NCBI RefSeq assembly: GCF_902362185.1
Contig: NC_044500.1
Location: 18,429,058-18,493,057 of the forward strand
DNA length: 64,000 nucleotides
Source: Chanos chanos
Lineage: Eukaryota; Chordata; Actinopteri; Gonorynchiformes; Chanidae
Direction: 5' to 3'
Position 1 is the first letter of the stretch; each line of letters begins with the position of its first letter. Shown piece after piece: positions 24,687 to 36,600 of the stretch. The position numbers were made by a program, and so were the translations under genes. The notes under the pieces were generated by a model, which saw only the letters and a program-made list of their open reading frames with translations, ran no database searches and was not told the origin of the DNA.

Positions 24687-27600
24687 CGTGTGTATAAAAT
24701 ATACTGAGAACACGCACAGATTTGACTGATCTGACTAAAGTCAAGATATAAAAACAAATGCGTGTGTGTGTGTGTATGTTTGTGGCTTTGTGCAGGCTTT
24801 ACATAAGGCCTTACATTCTCTCTCTCTCTCTCTCTCCCAAGTTTTCAGACGTGTGTCCAGCAGGGAGACTGGGAAGCAGCTCTCACTATTCTTACCATGG
24901 CCTTTCCACAAATGCAGCTCAGGAAAGTTCTACACAGCCACTGTACCCCAAGCCAATCTACTCCTACAGGTAATTACATACAGTCCATTAAGAGCCCATC
25001 CGCTTGCAAATTTTCACACAGTCACATAGCACTCTGTATATTTCCATTTACATCTCTCTCCATCTTTAGCTGTGGCCCTAAGCCATGTATATCATGATTG
25101 GACAGAGACACAAAATGTGATCTGTGTGTTTGACCAGGAAGAAAAACACTAGTTCTGGTGACTCAATAGTGAAAACTGTTTTTCATTCATTCTAAGAGAA
25201 TTCTAAAATAAAAATTATAGTCATGAAGAACTGGTCATTTTCAGAAACTGTTTTTCATTCATTCTAAGAGAATTCTAAAATAAAAATTATAGTCATGAAG
25301 AACTGGTCATTTTCAGAAACAAAATGTTTTCATATTAACATCCTTTCCCTGAACACTTGCCACTGTCTAAAGTAATACAGTGCTAAAATTACACATTTTC
25401 TACTGGCTGCTTTTCTCATAATTATGAAAAGTGTGTGTTGATTTGGGCAGTAGAGCAGACACAGAGCAAGTCAATGAAACAAAAACTGTGTACATATATG
25501 TTAAAAATCTCTGCATGCAAGTAACTGTCTATATCCTAAATTGCATAGATTATTTTTATTCCTCGGGAGCACGCTTGATCCTGTACACTCCAGTTAAACT
25601 TGCCAAATTCACAAAAGTGAAAATTGAATATCACAGCATTTATGAAAGTCAAACTAAATAGATACAGATGAAATTCATATTTGCACAGCAGGGCCTGAAG
25701 GCTTGCAGGTGTTAGGTGCAATACATATGCCCTCTTTTTAATGGAACTGCTTTCCGATACCAGTCAGAGTCATGCTTCTCATCAACCAGCTGTGATTCAG
25801 GACTCAGTGTTAAATCCTTCATTTAAATATGACTTTTAATTACATAAATAGCTTTTTGTTTGCTACATTTCTGACTGTAAATTCAGACCTTGCAAATGTA
25901 TTCCTGATCATTGCAAAATGTTTCACATGTGGCTTCGTAATGTTTACGTTTGCTGAGCAACAGAGGTTTGAATTACACAGTACTACTGCTTGCAAGACAT
26001 TTTTAGTCTTAGCTTAAATCATAGTTGTATTATAGAAATGTATTTTGCTGTATGTTTTGGAAATGCCACATTTGAAACCAAATAGCCGAAGATGGCCTGT
26101 ATAAAGATTATGACTGAAAAACAGAGAAAGATCTCTTTACGGTATTTTCATTTGGATGAGCGATTACTTGATTTTGAACCGCTGAAGAGATTTTGTTAAA
26201 GGACAATTTTCATGAGTTCTTTTTTACTTTTTTTTTTTGGTGAGTAAGTGCATCAGCAGAGAAAGCAGTAAGAAAGAAATATCACAGAACGTTATATGAA
26301 AACCAAACAGCACACAGCTCATCTAATACAGTTGTTCATATTTTCTGCAGCATTCTCATCTTTATGGCCCTGAGAAACAGCAAGACGGGGAGTTTGCCAG
26401 TGAGCGAGATCTACAGCTTCATGACCGAACACTTTCCCTATTTTAAGGTACAATCTGAAAGCTCATTTTGCATGTTGGCGTTTCCTTTTATAAAGCACAC
26501 TGAATAAAATACCAAATGACCACAATAATGTAGATGTAACTGATGTTTTGAGTATTGTCATAAAGCAAAGAAACCTCCTTAAACCATGTGGATTTGCTGC
26601 TATGGCTTCACCCACCTGTGGTACCGGGAGCTGAGTCTGTTTTTAACCCATATGCTGATCTCATTAATAAAAAACAAATAAATAAGTGAAAATACATAAC
26701 TAAAAAAAAAAAAAAACACTTTAGGAACTTTAGGAAACGACAAGTATTACCACCTGGTTCCTTTTCTTCTTCACTCTTTAGTATCCTGGCAACAGCCCAA
26801 ATAATATTAATCATACAGCATGTGGGGAACAAATACAGCTTTGTGCCAGCAGAGCAGCTCTCCTTAAGGCTCCCGGGGCTACACCCGTCATGGCTTGATA
26901 GCTCTGTTTTTTGGCCCTGATGAGTCTTAGCCAATGGACAGCACTGAGACGTGGCACTGTTTTGATTCTTTTCCATGTAAGTGTAGGCGAACGATCAGGT
27001 GACGTGTGAGGGCTGCATACTGTGTAAAAGTCACTGGATGACAAGAGTCTCATGAACCTGAGGCCAAACAGTAAAAAATAAAACGAAGACAAAAATACTG
27101 TTGATTGAAGGTGATGACATGTCAGATAATACAAAGAGCATGGGCTTCCTTTTCCCTGACATGCATCTACGCACTAATGAATGAAGGAAATCCATAAAAA
27201 GGACGTGAAAGCTTAGTTTATCAGAGCATTGTCTTAAAAACACCCCGCCATGGACTTTTAAACAATCTGAGTTGGTCTACTTTGCAAGAATGCTGACAAA
27301 AAAAAAAAAAAAAATTAAAAAAATTTTTGCACAGTATGGTCTGCCAAAGATTTAAAAATCCTAACCCAGATCAAAGAAAGCTTGCGGTGCTTCATTTTAC
27401 CGACACATTATTAGAAATTGGAGGTCTGCTGTTTCGGTCTTCATATATCCTTGTTTTAAAGAATGTATACAATAAGGAAGAAATTTGAATAGAATTATAG
27501 TGAGTTATACTGTATTACTGTGTCACAGAGAAATACCTGTGCTTCACTATCAGTGTGAATGGGCAACACCCTCATTTGTTTTTTCTTTTTTAACATATTA

Positions 27601-30600
27601 AATCTACTGGAAAATTCTCTAGCTAAGACTTTTCACCTCCATTACCAAAGGTTCAGTCAAAAATGATTTATTTCGAAATAAAAGCATTATGAGAGAAAGG
27701 ATGGAAAACGCGTTGAATGAAATTCAAACGCCTGTCAAATACAATGCACCTACATAGGAAGCAGAATTCCTATTACGAAATATGGCTGTCATCCAAATAG
27801 TTGTAGTGTGAATCATTTAGAACAAGGAGACATGACTGCTCAAGGGAAGACACATTAAAGTAATGGAAACCTGCCACTTTATCATACCAGCAAATCATAT
27901 CACACAAACAATGAACTCTCTATCTATATGTTTTTGATTACTACAACCAGCTCCGTGTTTATTGGGAACACATGGAACACCTTTACACTGAGAACTGCCT
28001 GATTACTTTGCTGTACAGTGGCTCAAGGTGCTGAAAATGTATCAGAGAGATGTTGGTCCATGCTGCTGGCATGGTCCACACAGCTGCTGCAGATTGGACA
28101 GTGGTTAATTCACGCTGCTTCTTCTGTCTCATCCCCAAAACGTTCTAATGTGGTGAGGTCTGAGGACTGTTCAGGCCACTCAGTCAAAGTGAACTCGCTG
28201 TTCCTAGAGCCATTCTGAAACAATAACCTTTGCCTTTTGACAGCATCACCCCAGAGGTATCTATATGACATGGGTGAAATATGCTGGGTAAAGATAAATG
28301 ATGCTATGCTGTTCAAACATTACTCAGTTGGTATCAAGGGATCTAATGCATCTTGAAAATACTCCCATTCCACCTTCACTCCACTGCCATTAGTCTGTTC
28401 TGTTAAAACCAGGCAGGATTAGCCCGAAGACTCATGTCACTTGTGCCAAATCCTGATTCTGCCATCAGTACAAGAGGTACTGAGATTTGCTGGCATTCGC
28501 ATGGCTACTGGAACCACTTTTTCTTGTTTTTAGTTGACAGGAGAGGAACTGGTGCTGACAAGCATATTACGGATGAGGACTGAAAGGCTGATATTCCACA
28601 CATTTACTTTTGCCCTTTTGTGATTTGCATGCTTGTTTATGAGGCTCTTGTCTTTCTCCTTGGATCTCATTCATCAGCGTGCTGTTTCCTACCACAAGAT
28701 TCATGTTGTTTGCCATGCACTTTGTAGCACTACTGTGTTTGAAAAGCCTCAATACTCAATTTTTTTTTAGCTTACTCATTTTGCCTGTTCAAACACATTC
28801 TACTGAATAGTGACTACATCTCTCAATGACTGCCTGCCTGCTTTATGTAGCAAACCATGGCTTCATAACTTGCTGTGTGTAAACTAAGCTCACTGAACAA
28901 TTTAGTCCACCTAATGCCCACATAATGTGGCATCCTAGCATACATAGCACGCTAGCTATGACAAAGGTGGACAATTGTCAACAAAGATATTTGGAAGTAG
29001 GGATTCCATTCATAGTCAAGAACACTGCCTAGAAATTGCTTCAGTGTTGCATATAGACTGTGTTATATGAACCAGCAGGTATATTTCCATTAGGAATATT
29101 CCAAAATGGAACATTTACTTAAGAAACTGAGTGTTTCTCTTTCATCTGTACTTTCACTCTTGCAGTACAAGACAAATCAATACTGCAAAATCTATCCACA
29201 GGGCTTTGTGGATATACTACCTGATAAAATGAGGTTTTATTGCACATAAATTCTCCTAAGCAGAACTGCAGCAACAGCATCAAAGCATTTTTTTCTCCAC
29301 AACCAGAGTAGGGTAACTATTAGCCTAATTATACGATTGCCTAGCGAGGTTTCACATAAAATTAAATTATAACCATAATAAAAGGACAGCTCAGGTTTCT
29401 TGATATATCCATCTGTTAAGTAAGCTAAATAAATCATTGAGACTAGTAGAAAAAAAAAAGTCTTTATTTGACTGCTCATGTAGTTCTGTTATATTTAAAT
29501 GACTTAGTGTTACAAAGAATCAACTAAAAGACCACCAAAAATGATAAACAAATATAACAGTTGTAAACTGTCAATAAATATTTTTACATGTGACAGCTCT
29601 TTTTTATCTGGAGTTAAGTGAAGGTTTCTGACTTTTATGAGCAGCTTGTAATCATTTATGGAATATGAGCTCTGTGCTGAAAGGCAAAGTGTTGGATATT
29701 AGAATGAAACAAATGCAGAGAATCTGAGTGTACAATGTCTTTACTGTTAGGATTGACTAATGGTGTATGACAATTTGCATCATAACTGACAGATAATGGA
29801 CTATTCTATTATTATCCCGTTACAAGTTAGTATAGAGGCATAGTACAGAAATGGGGCTCATTTTTACATAGAAGAGATAGACTGGAAGGATAAACTCATG
29901 TGATGCTGTGAGGACAGAATGTGAAAAATATTTTCTTTAGAATAATTATGGCTGCGTTTCCAAGAAAACGAGTTTAGTCAGTAAACTTTAACATTTCAAG
30001 TTTAAACAGATGCATGCTTGTGTATAGAATTAAACCAAATGCGAAAGATTCTCAAAAATTGAAACTAAACAAGCACTCACTATCTGTTCACTAAGGGAAG
30101 CCATGTGGTCCCACGAGCCAAAATGGCAGAATCATACCAGCATGGTCACTTTAAAAAGCCCATTTTACAGATGAAACAAGAATTTAGATGTAGCTGACAA
30201 ATAACCATGTGATTAAGATTCTTTTTCTTTTTTCGGGGCCGCATGGTGGCGCAGTGGGTAGCGCTGTCGCCTCACAGCAAGAAGGTCCTGGTTCAAGTCC
30301 TTTCTGTGTGGAGTTTGCATGGCCTCCCCATGTCTGCATGGGTTTCCTCTGGGAGCTCCAGTTTCCTCCCACTGTCCAAAGACATGCAGCTTAGGAGAAC
30401 TGGAGTAACTGTCTGTTTCAAATATCTGCATCACATTGCATTTAAAACTTTTCACCCTGTAAATGACCGGATATGGCAAAACACTGGCTTCTTTTTTAAA
30501 CTGGTGTGGGCCGTGATAAAAAAGTATCACGCAAAATCTGCATGAAATCAAACATCACCGTCCTCCAGTCCCAGAATATTAAAACTGAAAGTGATTAATC

Positions 30601-33600
30601 GAAATTATAACCTTGTTGTGTATTTGGTACTAAGGCAAGCATCACAAATGTAAATTTTATGTCTCATCAATGTAGTGTGAATGGACCTCACTCTTTCCAC
30701 ACAAAGCTTGTTAACTTCATTTACAGTGCAACATAGGGAAAAGAGGGGTATTTCAATATACTGCATATTTCCCCTTGTCTAGGAAGAACAGAAAGTATCT
30801 ATGTGACGTGTTATGTAGCAATGACCGCATACTCTAAACAATCCATTTTGAATAATACAGTACCCGCAGTGCTTAGAACATTGAACATTTCAATGAACAA
30901 AAAATGTAATCACAGAAGCATTCTTTTCCGTCTGACGTGCAGTTTTGTGTCTGTGAAACGGCTACGCAAAAGCTTGGTTGGAGATATTTTGGTCACACTA
31001 TTAAGAGTTGCATGGTTAGTGTCCAGAACTCAGTAACAAAGGGCTTCCATGGTTAAGTTTCAATGTTAGTAGTAGGGTGTCACGCTGGTGGTGTGGTGCA
31101 GGACCCAAGTGCAGAGACACGTTGATGAAGGTGACCAAACGGAACACTTTACATAAAATGAAGACCAAAATACACGTGCAGAACAGAAACAAAAGCCAAT
31201 AACAAAAAGGTGCAGCGTAACAGTGTGCACTAAAACACAAACAACGATAGACAAATGACAAGGCAAACACTAGGACTTAAATACAAGGGAGAACTAAACA
31301 GGGCAAAACAGGATTGGATAAAATTAACAAGGTAATAATTAGACAAACAGGTACAGGTGAGGGGCGGAGACAGACAAAGAACAGGAGCACAAAGACATGT
31401 CAAACTAAAAGTCCAAAATGGCGGTGCAGGTTGTGACATAGGGATGGAACGAAAGTTCGACTGTTGGGATATTCGTTCATTGGGTAGGTATTCAGTTTTC
31501 AGTTTTGGGATTCTGATATCCCCTTTTTTTTTTTTTTTTTGCTAAATCAATAAGAATCAAGGCGAATTGCAAAATACATTTTGTCAGCACATTCTTGTAC
31601 TATATTTATACTTTATAATTGCACTGTTAAATGTGGAAATGAGCTATATACCATCTCAGCTTGGGGGCCTGACATCCCTCTCACTCACAACAGTGAAGGT
31701 CACGCTTGGCCGTTATGTCCACACTAAGCCGGGTAAATCTGAAAACGCAGATTTTATGTAAAAAACGTGTCCCCGTACACACTATTGGTTTCGCACCACT
31801 TTCCAAATGTTCTATGTCCACACCAAAACACTGAAGCTGTCCCACCAGCTAGCCTACTTGTTTGGCCAAGTCGCGTCCAATATCGTCGCTCCATGTAGGG
31901 TTTGGCCTTTTCAAATTTATGCACCTTGGAGAGCGTTTTCAAAAAGTATCATTTTCAGTGGCAGAAAACGCTGTTTTAGAGTGGACAGAAGGGCTAAATG
32001 GGTTACACGGGTTAGTGTGGACAGGGCAAAAGGAAAAAAAAAATATTAACAAATAACAATACAAACAAGAATACTGTAGAGTTGCAGAATCCTTAAAAAT
32101 CAATGCCTTTAAGTAAACTGGAAGAAACGTGTTGCAGCACTATGCCACCCATCTCAGCTGAGAACGGAGGAATGTCTGGCTGAGTCCTTCCTGAATCATG
32201 CCCAAGCCTCAACCCCCGCCCCCCGCTCCGAATACTTGAATATTCGCTGCTGACCCAAGACACAGCTGTTCAAGATAGTTACATTCATTGTGGTGTACAC
32301 TAGTATTAGCTAGCTCAGCTAGCCCAACAAGCCAATTGTGCTATAAATCAATAAGATACACCACACCATCAGCATTTCATTTCCGACTACATGTGTAAAC
32401 AATGCTGTTAAAAATTCTTTAAAAAATTACTTGGTATTTTTAAATGGGCATTTCCAAGTTCTGTTGTCCACACGATAGTGGAAATTGCTAGTTTGAAATG
32501 TTCAAACATAGGAATCCAAGAAGTGAACGGCACTTTTGGGTGTAATTGGGTTTTGAGTGTCCATAAAAAAAGGGGGGGGGGCTCCAAGTAAAGCCATTCC
32601 TCACTGCCAATTTGTTGTGTTTTTAATGATAAAGCAAGCATTAGACAGAAGTTAATTTACTGTTGTCTTCCTAATGAAGACTTTTGCTAACTATACCTAC
32701 AGCATCACATATTGAAAGGAAGAGTATTTCATTATTCCACAACATCAAACATTAAACATACATTTAACATGCAAAGACTTGCTGGGTAAGGAGTAGATTC
32801 ACATGAGACATATTCTTATTTGTGTTTTGTCGGAGCATGTTCATAAGAATCAAATTACACAATCCTGTGCTCAGCTCATACAGCCTTCTTTTGGTTTTTC
32901 AAATATGACAGTGTCGTCATACTGTATGTAAACATATACATGCTCATGTAAGTTATATAGGACACACAATGATAAATTCAAATTCAACTTCTTCCACAAA
33001 GATTATTTTTTTTACGCACACACACTCACATACAAACACAAACACACACACACATATACACAGGCCAAGCAAGCTTGTATGTTTTCTGTCAAAACATTCT
33101 TTCAAAATTGATCTCAGACAAGATGTGGTCTTGTGGACTGTTTATTGCCAAAGGTATTCATGGAATTCTATAAACCACCAATGATTTATGAATCACATCA
33201 GAGACTGAGCTATATGTTGTTCGGACCTGTAAGACTAATTTGTTTTATCAAAACAAAATAAACACCCTGCACATATAAGATGGTATCAATTAGGATTACT
33301 GTGTGACTGTTTTATCTATTGCAACTGAGTGGTCATAAGGCCTCTTTTTTTTACCCCATCAAATGTTTGCTACCATTGCAGACTGCCCCAGATGGCTGGA
33401 AGAACTCTGTTCGCCACAATCTCTCTCTGAACAAGTGCTTTGAGAAAGTGGAGAACAAGAATGGCAGCTCCTCTCGGAAAGGCTGCCTGTGGGCCCTTAA
33501 CCCGACTAAGGTGGAGAAAATGCAGGAGGAACTCCACAAATGGCGCCGCAAAGATCCCCTGACAGTGCGGAAAAGCATGGCTAAACCAGGTGGGGACAAG

Positions 33601-36600
33601 ATTTTCTTTCTTAAATAAGAACAATACTGACATCATTGCTACTGCTTTCTAAAGCTCTCAAGGTTTGTTCTAGCCCCGTTCTGTTCTATCCCCTTCTATA
33701 TCCATTCCAACCATGTGCCAGGTTAGTCTAATAATCAAAGTAACACTACATTTATCCATTACACCGGATATAACTATCATTTGGCTGTTTGTTTAGCTTT
33801 TTGTAGGTTTCTTCTACTTGAAATCACAGGAGTGTTTATAACAGAAATCAGTTTCCTAGTTCTCCATGTATAGTGGTACCCAATATCAATAGAGAGACTG
33901 ATGAAGAGAGTAAAATGAATTGTGCTGCACCTCCCCGATCTCATGTTGCTGTGACTAATTAACTTGTGGAATGTTATCACTGCCTAGTATCACTACCTGC
34001 TAATGATACTGTAAGGCCAGATGGTCAAAAGCATGCTCTGACCCCGTGCAGCCTTAGAACAGGAAGACAATGTATACAAGTGTTGCAAGTGATGTATCAC
34101 CTGTTTAGATAGCAGGCTCAAAGGGAGAGAAGTTTATGCCCATATATCTAGCGACTACATGCATTGATAGTGAAGTTGACAGTGAGATACTACAACATCA
34201 GCTCATCAAGAAGACTTACTTACTGGGTGAGCCCGTTTGACAGATCTCTCATCAGTGCTTGACTCCACGATTATAATTGCATGCAACAAGCCTAGGCATT
34301 CAAGTGCTGTTCCAGCAGTTTCACCAAAGACACAAGTATATAAAGAAAGCAATGCCCTGAATGAGAAGACACCTAAACAATCTTTCTACACCTTAACAGA
34401 ACCATACTTGTTCTTCAGGTATGGTTATTCAGTGATGCAGTTTTGTCTAGTTAATATCAGGTAGTGCTTGGCAATAAATTTATGATGTGTTGCTTGTAAC
34501 AAGACTGGACACTTCTCAAAGGTCTGCTGGTGTGCCAAAAAATGTCGCTGAAGTTGTTGTGTTTCTAACTTCAGCTAATACTGCTGATAATTTACCATGC
34601 CAAGTGCATACTGAAAGTGCAAAGGGAAAGGTGGCTAAGCTTAGATGACTATGACATCAGGTCCATCTAATGAGAGGCCATTTAAAGGAAACAATTCTCT
34701 AAATAAAGATTAAATCTCTGTGATTACACACACACACCTCTGCAATTCACCCATCCTTACACAGCAGTAGTGTGCACACACAACCACTAGGTGCAGGAGC
34801 AGTAGGCAGCACCCCTGTGCCCAGGGGCAGTTAGGTGTTAAGTGCCTTGCCCAAGGGCACTTCAGCCATGGATATTTTCCTGCCAGCCCTGGGAATCGAA
34901 CCAGCAACGTTTCAGTTGAAAACCTACTTCTTAAACCCACAGGCCACAGGCTGTTTCTTATGTCACCTAAAGTAGAACTTGTGGCTTACCTGAATATTGC
35001 TCCAGTCCATGGGCACTTGCAAACTGCTGTGTTACTAGTTGGTGTTACTGCCCCTGCCTCCCTTTACATTGTCAAAAACTGCTCTGGCCTGTTGAAGATG
35101 GACCTGATTAAAGTGTTTCAGTGTACAGTTAATCTTGATTTAAATTGCTCTGCTGAAAATGCTTCTGTACTAGTGTTGGAAGCGAAAGCTGATCGCAGTC
35201 CAGTTGGCTGTGTAAAGATTTGTGCACAAGGTCAAAGTCTTTCTTCAACAAAAGCTACAGAGGCTTCCTTTCTCAGACACTATGAGAACTCTACTGGGGG
35301 AACTGAGGTATTACAATATGTTTCCCCGAACAGTGTCACTAGTAAGTGTAACCCACCATAAATAAACAAATGAACGGAATAAATACTGAAAGTTATGACA
35401 GTTCTATCCTACCAGAACTAATGAACTGCAATAGAACAAACTAGACCATATATCACAATCAGAATGCTCAGACACAATTTCAATGTTCAGCAGACAGCTG
35501 ATATGTTGGGTGTGCCCTCACAAAACCATCAGAGTGAGTGTGTATATCTGTGTGTGTATGTGTGTCTGTGTGTGTATGCACACCTATCCTGTGTGTGGCC
35601 CACTTCAGTCATACCACATAACACAATTCAAGATCCAGCTGGTGACAAGTCTTCCTTCTTCTTCATGCAGTTTCCCCTTCATCTGGGTGGCTTACCATCT
35701 CTTCAGAAAATCCAAATCTCACTAAAAAACAAACCAAAAAAACGCCTAGCTTGTGTTATGAAATGGCTTACAGTACTCCATTCAAAACAAATGCACTTTT
35801 AATGCTTTCAGAGTGGTGAAAATAACGCAAACTTTAGCAAGGTTAGCGATGCATATATACAGTTAACTTTTACAGTAAACATAGTGAAATGTGTATTTGA
35901 AAGCGTGGTGCAAACCATCAGCATAAAATGATAACTAGAAATATAAATTAGGCATCCCCGAAGACTATATGATAAAATAACCAGAAATATGAATTAGGAA
36001 TCCCAAAGGATATACGCTCAACTCGGGAGGCTGGTGGCTTTCATGGTTAGCAAGAACATTTTAGAAACAGTAATGCTGCTAGTAAGATCAATTAGCTTAT
36101 CTTCCATCAATTGTAAAAGTGAAGTTTACCCACAGATAACAGTTTAAACATGGAGCAATAATCTGCATATGGTTTATGCAGATTAGAACACGTAATAATT
36201 AAGTTTTTAAATACTCCACTGGTCGATTAAAAAAATGCAACACAGAACATAAACTAAATGGCACTGCGTTAATGAAGACTAATTAGCATGACTCAAAATG
36301 AAGTTTACATGACTCACCAAAACAACAACACGGTCAAGATTGTTACCTCACCGGTGCAACAATTGTTCACGTGTATCTCAAACGTAAAATGACAATTAAC
36401 TGCGCTATTACCTGTGATTTGTCGGATTTCCACTCATGTCATGTCGCAGCAGGTGTTTCTCTGTAGCATGCAACAGGAGGATGCAAGCGAAACCGAACTT
36501 TTCTTCTGTTAGGAACCGAAGTGACAAACTTGGAGATACTAGCGTTTAGTTAAGGAGGAACAATACAAATAAACAATTTAGGTGGAGTAGGTGAAGGGTT

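Larger units (their letters stand above)
21400..24841 (+). other. foxn1 introns 1-3
   Basis: Non-coding sequence interrupted by exons 22501-22836 and 23223-23327. It holds GT-rich tracts at 22985-23010 and 24652-24672, a fragment at about 23870-23930 (ACATTTATTCATTTAGCAGATGCTT-type, much repeated in fish genomes) and a hAT MITE at 24213-24437. Two possible acceptors lie 7 nt apart at exon 4 (24841 and 24848). Confidence 0.6.
26448..33381 (+). other. foxn1 intron 5, 6.9 kb, repeat-rich
   Basis: This intron splits the forkhead domain between FPYFK and TAPDGWK. No gene was recognised. It holds an old interspersed repeat at about 28040-28565, a SINE at 30235-30416, a solo-LTR-like relic at 31078-31438, a TIR repeat at 31716-32023, A-runs at 26701 and 27299, and short AC tracts near 33015. 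The remainder is AT-rich with no visible structure. Confidence 0.6.

Noticed and set aside
30243-30551. Frames of 100 and 112 codons on both strands
   Set aside because: They lie over a tRNA-derived SINE and its flank; no protein family.
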